The notes beneath the pieces are model-generated. The model was given only the letters and a program-made list of their open reading frames with translations, was not told the DNA's origin and did no database searches. From positions 925,395 through 989,394 of the forward strand of contig CAKJVC010000061.1 of NCBI GenBank assembly GCA_918026815.1: 64,000 nucleotides of DNA, read 5' to 3'. Source of the DNA: Chalara sp. BL73. Taxonomy: Eukaryota > Ascomycota > Leotiomycetes > Helotiales. Positions 1-9,568 of this stretch are shown in pieces. Position numbers and translations under genes: made by a program. Position 1 is the stretch's first letter, and the number at the start of each line of letters is the position of its first letter.

Positions 1-2295
1 CAGCATCTAAATCGCCAGAGAGCGTTAGACTGGACGACGAGTTAACAGCGGCAATGCAGAGCCGTCCTTCGAAGTTGGGGAGGTTGCATAGCTCAGTCGC
101 GTCCTCATAAGATGTACTGACTGCAAGCATGCGCCCAACCTGGCTAGTTTTCGCTGAAGTCACTAGACCACGTAGGTAGGCAATACGAACGGCGTCTGCT
201 GCTAATAGGAATCCGGCAGTGTAACTGGCAACGATCTCACCCGAGGAATGGCCAACCACAGCGGAGAACCGAATTCCTGCTGCACGAAGCAGGTTGACCA
301 AGATAATTTGCACAACTGTGGATAACGGTTGTGATATGGCGGCCTCGCCCACGCGAGAATCTTTCCCCGTTTTGAGGAGTTCCTCCGCTAATGACCAAGT
401 GGGCCGCAGCGATTCTGGCAATCGAGCAAGTGTTTCTTCAAACTCTTCAACAGTTTGACGAATCTTAGGAGATTTCAAATATAGCTCACGTATCATACCG
501 CCATACTGTGCGCCTTGGCCAGTGAAGATGCCCAAAATGCGGGTAGAGTCAGGCTTGACCGTTTGGCTGCTAATTTGAGTCTCCTTGCTTTGCAGTGACT
601 TAATATGAGATTCAAGGTTTTCGAGAAGTGTCTGTTTTGGATCTATGCCGAAAGCATACCTATATTCAAATTGCGAGCGGTTGTTGTTGAGGGTTTGTGC
701 AAATCTGTGTACATCCAGGGCAAAGCCATCTTTAATATGTTGCACGTAACGGGAGAGCGTTTCTAACAGGGCTCTCTCCGAATGAGCTGAAAATGTCAAG
801 GGGGAGAATGGGAGGTCATGTTGTTTCGTTATATTTGAGTGGTCAGAATCTGTTCGAGGTAATCCCTCAAGGATTGCGTGAGCATTTGTTCCACCGAATC
901 CGAAACTGTTGACGGATGCTCTACGGACCGCCGAGGCATCACCAGGCCAGTTTATGGGCTCCGTTGGCACATGTAATTGAGTATAGAATGGCTCAATTGC
1001 TGGATTTAAACGATGGAACCAAAGATTAGGGGGAATAACTTTGTTCTGAATTGCCAGGCTGGCTTTGATGACACCGGCGAGACCCGCAGTCCCTTCGGTA
1101 TGGCCAATTATGGACTTGATAGAGCCAACATAAAGTTTTGAGTGGTTTTTGGCGCTTTCGCCATCACCAAAAAAGGCCTCGTGGATTGCTTCAGCTTCAA
1201 TTGGATCGCCAGCAGGTGTGCCTTTGGCAAATCAGTTTCAGCTTTTCATATCGAGATTGAATGGTCTCACCAGTTCCATGGGCTTCAAAGTATTGTGGAC
1301 GATCGGCGGGATTAGCAAGGTCTAGTCCTGCCCGAGAGTATGTTTTACGTATCAGGTCCGTTTGGGCTTGGCTGCTAGGCATCGTAATACCCCTGGTGCG
1401 ACCGTCCTGATTGACAGCAGTCTCACGAATTATGCACTCGATATCGTCTCCATCCGCGATAGCATCTTTCAGCAGTTTCAGGACAACGGCAGCTACGCCA
1501 TCACCTCGAGCGTATCCATCGGCATCTGCATCCCACACTAAATTTTGGGTCAATATTTGTATAAAGGGATGAATAACATCTACACTACTTACTTCGACTT
1601 CTCCCGTTAGGCGAAAGCATCTGAAGCTTGCTTTCTGCAATATAAGACTCCGGTCCAAGACACAAGTTAGAACCGGCTGCAACAGCAATCGGACATTCTC
1701 CTAATCGAAGAGACTGGACAGCATGATGAAGTGCAACCAAACTGGATGAGCAGGCCGTATCAATTGTCATAGATGGCCCATGCCAATCGAAGAAGTACGA
1801 GACACGATTTGCCATAATACTGCGAGCAGTGCCCGTTGCCATGTAGGTTGGCAATTCGTCTGGTTGTTGTGCGAGCATTTCTCCATATTCTCCATACATA
1901 AGTCCAACATAAACTGCAGTCGACGAGCCTCTGAGATTCTCTATTTTCTGTCCAGCAGCTTCTAAGCCTTCATAGATAACTTCGAGCAAGTGACGCTGCT
2001 GGGGATCCATAGAGCTAGCTTCGGCATGCTTGATACCAAAAAATTGGGCATCGAAGTGGCGATGATCCTCGTCTAGAATGTATGAGTGCTTCACATTGCT
2101 GGTGCCATGGTGTTTGTTGTCAGGGTGGTACACGCCCTCCGGGTTGAATCGACTATCTGGCAACTTCCGGCGCAAATCGTATGGTTCCTTAAGCAGTTTC
2201 CATAGTCTCGAGGGGGACGATGCAGAACCAGGAAACCTACAGCCAGTACCTATGATGGCTATGGGCTCTTTAGCAGCAAGAGGTGTTGTCGGCAT
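1..2295 (-). CDS. Highly reducing polyketide synthase (or PKS-NRPS), N-terminal KS-AT part, runs off the left edge
   Basis: This is the 5' part of a modular polyketide synthase; it would build the polyketide chain of the cluster product in the cytosol. Exons read as complement of 1593-2295, 1271-1537 and 1-1221, with introns 1538-1592 (gtaagt..tag) and 1222-1270 (gtgaga..aag); both junctions restore the ketosynthase reading frame. The start is the ATG at 2295. The KS runs from about residue 9: active-site DTACSSS (Cys182), the EAHGTG histidine split by intron 2, and [10 protein letters not shown] near 870-895. The malonyl/acyltransferase motif GHSSGE lies near 240-260. Downstream domains (DH, MT, KR, ACP and possibly NRPS modules) lie outside the window. 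The KS start ([20 protein letters not shown]) and the [14 protein letters not shown] segment look like PKS-NRPS hybrids of the cytochalasan/aspyridone type; that is inference. A GTCGGA site lies 372 bp upstream. Confidence 0.94.
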
Positions 2296-3462
2296 TTTTG
2301 TTCAGTTGATGAACGAAGGACTAAATCGAAACTTTTTTGAAAAAAGCTGCCGAAACCCTAAGTCTCAAATCAAAGGTACAATAGCTACAAAGGATTGGTG
2401 TATAGCTAGGTATTTTCTATCATTTCGTAAGTTATAATCTAACTACCCTATATCCAATAACTCGATGCTGCTATACAAGATCCTCAACCCTTCATGATAG
2501 GCGTATATCTGTGGAACTCCGCAAAGTGACGGAGCAGAAAACGTGTCCTGCCGATTCCAGCAGATGGCCAAAATAGCGCCAAATGAGACGGGCAACGACT
2601 CCAAGAATCCAGGTGCTGCTCAATACAACATGCCGATATTGATATATCTGACACGGACCCCGAATGGTCGGACGCCCCTTCAGACTTCTCAGCAGGAGTC
2701 CCACTTAAAACTCCACTCTCCCGTCCAAAGTGGGGCTCCATAGTGAATCGGAGATCCCTAACGTACTCGCCGTGCTCACTAAGGTATTTGTGTTAATCCG
2801 TAGGATTAATATAGTACGCGACCATAGGTTACACGGGAGCTTGCTTCGTAACGTATATTCTAGTACTAAATATTGAATCGGTCTATCGCGAAGTGGTTGT
2901 AAGTTTGTCAGGAATTGGCTTATGTAGTAGGCGAAGGAGCTAGATATACAACATATAACGCACAATCATACAGTCATACAGTCATACAATACAAGTACCT
3001 ACAACCCGTATTCTATCGACGTGATACCCTCTATCAAAATCATATTCTTGACAAAGCCCTTAGGACCCATAAGTCACGTGTCACTGTGGTTCACGTGCCC
3101 TATTTACATGCGTACCAACATTCAGTGTTGATAGTACTTTCTTCGAGTCGCTTAATATTTCTTGTTGAGCAGTAAATGCTCTATATGAAAGATGTCACTT
3201 TATGCTAAGTTTACCCACATTATTTGGCAGGAGTGATAGGAGAGCAATATTCCCGGCATTGCTGATGATATCAATTTTTCATGAATCGGTACGGGTCAAA
3301 TCCTGCATCTATTATAATTCCATCCACGTATTTGAAAGCTTAATCGCTTGATGAATAGATGATGTTGAGCAATCTTCATTTGCCTTTTTTTTTTTTTTTT
3401 TTTTTTGATATTATAATAATCGATAACTAGAGAATACAGGAGAGACCTCGAAACCTGCATTT
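2296..3462. other. Intergenic: PKS promoter and LTR-like repeat
   Basis: About 1.2 kb between the PKS start and the 3' end of the methyltransferase gene. I see no coding sequence; the small open frames are unrelated to each other and lack recognisable motifs. It holds one GTCGGA at 2667-2672 (candidate operator), an LTR-like repeat copy at 2906-3053 and a poly-T run near 3387-3406. Confidence 0.6.
2906..3053 (+). repeat. LTR-like dispersed repeat, copy A (short form)
   Basis: A 148-bp stretch beginning TGTCAGGAATTGGCTTA and ending CATATTCTTGACA, so its ends are 5-bp inverted repeats (TGTCA/TGACA) as in retrotransposon LTRs. It matches 6414-6571 over its whole length (shared blocks AACGCACAAT, ATTCTATCGACGTGATACCC). 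Related longer copies occur near 40650 and 50181. No flanking target duplication is visible and no internal retrotransposon genes are attached, so it is read as a solo LTR or a non-autonomous element. Confidence 0.65.
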
Positions 3463-4420
3463 CTATCGCTTCCTGCCGATGAAACAAAGGAGGTTATATC
3501 TCTGGTAAATGCCACTCTCCAGATCGTCCAAGCAGCTTTTCAAGCCAGGATTCAATTCTTCCTGCGTATATTTCTTTCCATTTGTTCCCCTCTTCATGAC
3601 CAGGACTAGCTCATGCAGATCGATCAATGCTGCGTTGTAGCGAAGATAAGGCTGTTTGTCGCTACTCACAACCTCTTTAACAAGGCTATATATACCAGCC
3701 TCTTTGAATATGTTTTCGAGGTGCCTCAAGGGATAGTCAAACTTATCGTATACTGCCTTATCAGTGAATGCACCGTTCAGGAAAGCCTTAAGGCCACTCT
3801 TCTGCACTTCGACGCCATCGCCCGAAACCGTGATATTGCGCACACTGTCAGGCTCTTGCCACTGGATCCAACCCCCTGGCTTGAGTAGCTTCGTAAGACT
3901 CTTCGTGACAAATTTCCAATCATCTCCTACAAGGGTGGCCACGAGTAGTTTGACAGTAACTACATCAAATGTGCCGTGGAATTCGGCTGGAAAGTCCAGC
4001 AGTGCGTTGGCAGTATGAAGTTTGACGTTACTGGGCAAGTTCGAGGAGTGGTCGGGGTAATCAATAGAAGTCTCAAACCCATGAAGTTCAGCATTCTGAG
4101 GTAGCCGAGAGGCAAGTTCCTGCAAGAAATACACTGTGCCTACTCCGACGGCAGCAACTCGCGGGTTCCTGTTTGGAATCTGAATGGTGGGATGCAAGAG
4201 ATAGCCAAAGGAGCTGAAAAATTAGGTTCTGGAATAATAGAGGATTTATGGCTTCGAACCTGCTGTAGAGCTCATGCTGTGAGGATAATCTAACCACAAG
4301 GTCAGCACGTAAATCTTTGCTACTGATTGCTTGGCTACTTGGCTACTTGGCCTACCTCTCCGCGTAAGGCACTGCTACTGTTGAAGCAGAGTCCGCAAGA
4401 CTTGAAATCGAAGGCGCCAT
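3463..4420 (-). CDS. LaeA-like SAM-dependent methyltransferase
   Basis: Predicted class I SAM-dependent methyltransferase of the fungal LaeA/UMTA-like group, 281 aa. Exons: complement of 4356-4420, 4260-4289 and 3463-4213; introns 4290-4355 and 4214-4259. The splice rebuilds the family N-terminus AER-LSSQHELY-SSSFGYLLHP, and the summed length is a multiple of three. After the Rossmann start come DVVTVKLL and LLKPGGWIQWQEPD, the usual post-motif elements. Motif I reads VAAVGVGTVYFLQEL where the family normally has (D)VGCGTG, so the acidic residue and two motif I positions differ; SAM binding may be altered. It is transcribed divergently from the dioxygenase at 4761 across a 340-bp promoter packed with TCCGAC sites. 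In the cluster it would be an O- or N-methylating tailoring enzyme, or a local regulator; the substrate cannot be read from sequence. Confidence 0.83.
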
Positions 4421-4567
4421 TATATGCTACTTTTCCTATGATTGACAGTTGTTTCAAAAATGAAAGTATCACGAACACAAAATATGAATACCTCTCTCCG
4501 AAGAATTTAGCAGAGTATGTCCTTTTCCGCCAGTGAGTTTGCCTGCGGTCGATTGGTAGATAAGATG

Positions 4568-4597
4568 TCCGACTTCCGACTCTGTCGGCCCTCCGAC
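4568..4597. promoter_or_regulatory. Clustered TCCGAC sites in divergent promoter
   Basis: Within 30 bp there are three TCCGAC hexamers (4568-4573, 4575-4580, 4592-4597) and a GTCGG in the opposite orientation (4584-4588). The site lies between the divergent methyltransferase (start 4420) and dioxygenase (start 4761) genes. The same hexamer recurs upstream of other cluster genes. CGG-type half sites are typical of Zn2Cys6 regulators, and one is encoded at 14192. Confidence 0.5.
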
Positions 4598-4760
4598 ACG
4601 AATACCATAACCAAACCGATGCCTTCAGCCAATCATGGATAAACCACGGACAATGAATATAAAATAGCTTGATGGGTATGTCGAGGACTCCAATCCCTAA
4701 CCAAGCTACTTTATTATTTGTCACCATTTCCTCGCTTACCGCTATTGAGCCACTGAGACA

Positions 4761-5612
4761 ATGGCTGTAGTCGATATTCCCCGAGGTGACTTGTTCACCG
4801 CCATCAACTTCGTCAAGCCCCTGAGCCTGGGTGATGAGCCATACTACATGTACGTTAGAAAGGCACCGCCTGAGGGCGTTCCTATCTTCAACCTTCAAAT
4901 CGAATCTCACAACACTACAATCCACGACTTGCGCGGTATCGAGGACAGTGTCAACTTCGATAATGATTCCCTTAAGCTTTTGAAAAACGCCCCCGTTCCA
5001 GTAGGCGTTGAATTCGAATCGGAGGAATCCATCAAGAAGATCCATTATCCCTCGGTCGAGAAACAGATTCGAGAGGCTATTCCTGATGCTACCAAGATAC
5101 TTGTCTTCCGCCATGCCGTCCGCAAAACAGATAATCCGGCGCAATACGCACCAGCAGCCTTATTTGCACATGTGGATCAAACAGCCCCAGCAGTTGCGGA
5201 CCGAGTAAGGAGGCACCTGGGTAGTCAAGCCGACTCGCTGCTCAAGGGGAGATATCGCTTGGTACACCATTGGCAGGTCATCAATGAGCCAGTGCAAACC
5301 TTTCCATTGGCATTTGCTTCAGCGTCAACAGTTGGTGCTGATGACATCGCGCCAATTGTTTCACATCTTCCTGACTTCTCCGAAGACTTTGGTACACCTC
5401 GCTTCCGTGAGAGCCAGAAGTGGTTCTACTGGTCGGGGGTGACTCCCAATGAGGCTATATTAATGCAGTTATTTGACTCGGCAGCTTCTGATCCTGCGAG
5501 CGGCGTGAAGGGTGGTAGGGCAATTCATAGTGCTTTCGTAGATCCAAGGACGGCTGCTGATGCGCCTCCGCGTTTCAGTATCGAATCTTCAGTTTTGGTT
5601 TTTGGTCCTTGA
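4761..5612 (+). CDS. AsaB/GA4-desaturase-like hydroxylase-desaturase
   Basis: An intronless 283-aa protein of the fungal family annotated as GA4 desaturase / AsaB-type hydroxylase-desaturase (related to CmcJ-like methoxylase partners). These are thought to be non-haem iron oxygenases acting in secondary metabolism. Seen in the sequence: the N-terminal dimension typical of the family, RHAVRKTD near residue 117, AHVDQT near 137 (His-X-Asp, possible iron ligands) and HHWQVINEPVQTFPLAFA near 173, which corresponds to the conserved V-W-P..PV..PLA block but lacks its usual asparagine-tryptophan-arginine form. ATG at 4761 is the only sensible start. It is divergent from the methyltransferase gene and shares its TCCGAC-rich promoter, which argues for co-regulation. 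This family is not a standard part of cytochalasan clusters. Confidence 0.8.
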   Translation: MAVVDIPRGDLFTAINFVKPLSLGDEPYYMYVRKAPPEGVPIFNLQIESHNTTIHDLRGIEDSVNFDNDSLKLLKNAPVPVGVEFESEESIKKIHYPSVEKQIREAIPDATKILVFRHAVRKTDNPAQYAPAALFAHVDQTAPAVADRVRRHLGSQADSLLKGRYRLVHHWQVINEPVQTFPLAFASASTVGADDIAPIVSHLPDFSEDFGTPRFRESQKWFYWSGVTPNEAILMQLFDSAASDPASGVKGGRAIHSAFVDPRTAADAPPRFSIESSVLVFGP

Positions 5613-6898
5613 ATCTGATTGTACTGCTATTAGCAAATTCAATAATGGCTATGTGTTTTATGGCAAGTTGTTATTGTGTTGTTGGATTTTATCAAATTAT
5701 AAGTGTAAATATCGATTGTCCGATTTTTCAGTCCAGGTTCCATGAATCGGTACAGGACAAAGCAGCAGGTGATATTTAATATTTATATCAATTGTAATAC
5801 AGAATATTGAGCCTTCTACCTAATGCATCTGAGTTAAAATTCCGGAGGACCCATGCCTAAACGCCTAGATCATTAACTTTCGATCATACAACAATACTGA
5901 AGCTTTTTATTATGAAAGTGTTTGCCTTATGCTTTTATGTTTATCTCTTATATAATTACATTATATAGCGCCCTTAGTACCAAACGATACTATCGCGATA
6001 CTTTATATAAGGAGTTCAAGAAGTAAAACTCGAATAATTAGCCAGTCGATGAACTCTGAAACCGTAAACTTACGGTTAAATAAAGTTATTCTTAAGTTCT
6101 AGATACCACGTGCTAAGCTGTGTGAGAGCGATCTAGCCTTTGTACGAAATAACTAGATATACCCTACTTACATGGTTAGCTCGTCGTCCAAAAAGCCTGA
6201 AAATTCTCGGTTCACTTGCTATTAAGAATTGCCGAGGTTATAAGTGCGAGTACCTAGATTCTGATCTGTGCGTGCTCACTGATCCGTGTTGGGATACCTA
6301 TCACCGTGCCAAAGGCGTAGCAGCTATTGACTACACTTTTGCGGTGGCGATAATGGTTCCTTGATTCTTGATATTAGATTTTAAGCTAAGGTCTACAAAA
6401 CAGGTATAGAAGTTGTCAGGAATTGGCTTACGTATGGGGCTAGAAAATCTCTTACAGGTCTACAGCATAGATACTTGAGATGCAACACATAACGCACAAT
6501 TATACAATACAGGCACCTACAACCCATATTCTATCGACGTGATACCCGCTATCAAGCTCATATTCTTGACAACAGTTCGCATGCCCCCTAGTTCACTTGA
6601 CATATTGTACGCATATCAACAGCTTGATTAAGCTCAATAATGTGGGCCACTCCGTTGTACTAGTAGAATATTAGCTTCAACTAGTTAGTCACACCCTTGA
6701 AATCAAATAAACTGTTGACTTTTACACAAGAATAATTTTAACTCTAATTATCGGACCATGGAATTACCATCAGTCCAAGGGGGCTATATTTAAGGCTTTT
6801 GAGATACATGATAAACCCGAGGTTTGGTATCAATGTGCTAGTTGAAAGGTAGTCCTCTTGGCCAACCTGGCTATCCTGATAAATCACTACAAGGAGTC
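5613..6898. other. Gene-free, AT-rich intergenic region with LTR-like repeat
   Basis: No coding region is supported. The stretch is AT-rich, holds the LTR-like repeat copy at 6414-6571 and looks like decayed repeat DNA. A 14-mer CATGAATCGGTAC-type string at 5741 also occurs near 3281, downstream of the methyltransferase; I cannot assign a role. Confidence 0.5.
6414..6571 (+). repeat. LTR-like dispersed repeat, copy B (short form)
   Basis: A 158-bp copy of the same family as 2906-3053. It starts TGTCAGGAATTGGCTTACG and ends TATTCTTGACA, again with TGTCA/TGACA inverted ends. It contains an AAATCTCTTAC segment that is also present in the copy at 50181 but missing from copy A. Confidence 0.65.
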
Positions 6899-8587
6899 CT
6901 AATTTTGCAACAAAAATAAGCCAAACATACTTTTGACCATGCATATTACCAAACCCGGCTTCGCCTCTGGTCTCCACAAAGCGTTCCTACGCGTAATCTT
7001 CCAGTGGCTTCGAGGGCGTGCCCAAAGATCATCAAAATCTCCATTAGGAGGCACCTCGAAATGGGGCTCGATGATCTGGACATTAAAACGTATGAGCAAC
7101 TCGGCTATAAAGCCCATCATCTGCTTCTCGCCGAATGCGCGACCAGGGCAGTAAGAAGCTCCACCACCAAACGGCTTCAGTGTGCGACTGGCATTCTCGC
7201 CTCCACCACCGAGAGACCTTTCCATGAAGCGGTTGGGGCGGAACTCGTTTGGCTCCGGATGCAATTTCTCGTTGTAGTGGACTGTGGACGCGGGGATCGA
7301 GATGATGTAGTCTTTTCGAAGGAGCCATTCTGGCTTGGTTGAGATGCGAGTCTCTCGCTCTACTTGTCTTAATGTGAGGAGATTGTTATGCATACGAAGT
7401 GTTTCGAACCAGACAGAGCGCAACAGGGGAACTTTGTCTGGTAGGATCTGAACTCTCTCCTTGGGACTCAACTTGTTGTAGTTGGCGGCTTCAAGTTCTT
7501 GTCGCACGGCGGCGGTCAGTTCGGGTGATTTGAGGATGTGGACGATGGCGAGATATGTTGTAGGCAAGGAGTTGAGGAGTGAACTAGTATTGTCAGTTCC
7601 GCACTTTGATTCCGCATTGGATAGGAACGGTATGGCTTAGATAGGGACGGTATGGCTTACGCAAACAAATGGCGGAACATATCAGCACCGGCAGCGCTCG
7701 GTGGCGCACCTTGATCCTTAATGTAGCGGTACCGCTCAAGGAAATAGCCTGATATGTCTTTCCTTGACTCGAGCTCTTCATTAAGCTCAATGAAAGTGTT
7801 GATAATCCTATCTCGTGCACTGTAAGCTTTAGGCGCGAGGAACCTGGGGAATTCAAACAAGAAAGGCTTGAAGCCTTGCGTGACGATGTACATCATGTCG
7901 TCTATGAGTTTAGGGTGGCGCCTAACCGTAGTCTTCCCGTAAAACGTTTCAACAGTTGCCGTGCCTTCCAGGTTGATGACAGTTAGGAGTCCATCTACTT
8001 CAATGGCTTTGGAATCTGATGCTTCCACATCCCGGTCAAGAGCATCTATGTGTTCCTGCACATTGTAGAAGTACTTGGCTGTATCCTCGGCTTGTTCATC
8101 CTTGCCAAGCAACCATCGATGGTCGATCCTTTCGGCTTCCCTATCGATATCCCACATGAGCTCGGCATCCTTCTTGCTGAATCCGAGAAGATGTGTATAA
8201 ACGAATAATTTAGTCCAGCGAAAGGTGATGTCTTGGGTGTTCTTATGGATAGCACTGATATCGGCTAGATCGCTGAAGACATAATGTTTTTTACCGGCGA
8301 TAAGCATTACAAATGGCTGTTGGTTGAACTTTTTGCTTTAACAAGAATCAAGTCAGGTTTCAATCCACACTAAACTTTCAGGGGTGAACTCACAACGCTT
8401 CAGAGAAGAATTTCTTCTTATTCCGAGCTAACTTGAAGGCATGTCCAATAAAGGGAATGGCGTGCCTGAGAGTTGGGGGCTGTTTCTCGTTCATTTGAGA
8501 TTCGCCGGTAAGCCATATCCACTTTGTAAAAGAGATGGTGATAACCAAGCCGACCCAAGCCCATACTGAACTAATAGGATACGTCAT
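6899..8587 (-). CDS. Cytochrome P450 monooxygenase (CYP7/CYP8-like)
   Basis: A membrane-anchored P450 of about 517 aa that would oxidise the pathway intermediate at the ER. Exons: complement of 8394-8587, 7661-8335 and 6899-7583, with introns 8336-8393 and 7584-7660; both joins keep frame and restore family sequence (SEAFKKFNQQPFVMLIAGKK and MFRHLFASLLNSLPTTY). An N-terminal hydrophobic segment (residues 5-25) is the anchor. Exon 3 carries the K-helix ETLR, PNRF and the haem loop FGGGASYCPGR. Overall character is that of fungal sterol-7-hydroxylase/prostacyclin-synthase-like P450s. The last 25 residues are unusual: the expected GFG-type ending occurs in the +1 frame, so either a small frameshift or real divergence is present. 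Two TCCGAC sites lie 208 and 264 bp upstream. Confidence 0.88.
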
Positions 8588-9568
8588 TTTGCCTCCAAAA
8601 GTCTACACCACGATTACACATGCAATAGTAGGATCAATCACGATAGAGATAAAGCTATTGTTTAGAGAAGATTTGTGTGTACTTCGAAGCATTGAAATTT
8701 ATGATTATCTTGAAGGTTAGGGGGCTCAAAATGGTTGGATAGTAGTGGAAGTAGTGACACTCCGTCGAGGGGTTTTTTTCAATGCCATCGCCACTCCGAC
8801 TTTCTCTATCAGTCCAAGCTCCCACCGCACTGCCGTGGTCCACCCGGATATCCGACTATGCACGTTAGAAACGACTTAGATCACTTGATATCCAATCACT
8901 TAGTCGTCCCGAATCTATTCATATTGCACCATACAGCTCTGAGAAGCGGAATATCGAACGCTTGATTCGTCTACTATAATATATTTTACTTATTGAATTT
9001 ATGTCTCGAAAATTAATCGCTGGAAAAGTTGTATATTCTCACCTAGACGTGTTACATAAAATCAAGGCTTTACTTTGCATAGTTCTTCTTGTTGCGGTAC
9101 AACCTGGTTTCAGTAGACGTAGTCGAAGTTTACAGATATTAGTAAAGCTTTCGTAATGCTATTCGTAACCTTACTATCGTCACGTAAATAAAATCGGTAA
9201 TTCGTCGTCACATTATTATCAAGTGAATGTTCTACGCCGTCGATATTTATATACACTACTTTAGCAAGAATCTTTCAACATTTCTTTTTCATTATTGGGA
9301 AATTCTGCACTTGATACCCAAATCCATGGCAATGTATGAGATACATGTATAATCTAGATGCTTTTCAATTATTCAGAAGAAAACTTTCTTGTGTGAAAAG
9401 TGGGAAGGAGTGAGAAATACAAGACCCCTACTGTTCAGGTCATTGTGAAACAAATCATATATAAGTATGAAACTAAGCACATGGATTCGAAGTCCTGAAA
9501 ACGATTGTGTTTTACAGCCCAAGATCTATTGCCATCGCCATGCTCTTAGATTCTAGTTCGATATCAGT
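8588..9568. other. Intergenic, P450 promoter plus AT-rich DNA
   Basis: P450 promoter side contains TCCGAC at 8795-8800 and 8851-8856. From about 8970 to 9540 the DNA is AT-rich without recognisable coding potential. Confidence 0.5.

Noticed and set aside
2484..3175. Several 60-90-aa frames between PKS and methyltransferase
   Set aside because: They cover the LTR-like repeat and promoter DNA and have no recognisable domains.
4335..5144. 269-aa open frame on the minus strand
   Set aside because: It lies antisense to the dioxygenase and over the methyltransferase exon 1, has no family motifs, and is explained as a shadow of the real genes.
3270..5760. Shared string CATGAATCGGTAC at about 3280 and 5741
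   Set aside because: Only about 13 bp in two 3' flanks; too short to claim a repeat or regulatory site.
6744..6893. Extra terminal exon of the first P450
   Set aside because: A gtatgt..ttag intron could join it, but it would add about 50 residues with no P450 similarity; the stop at 6899 gives a normal length.
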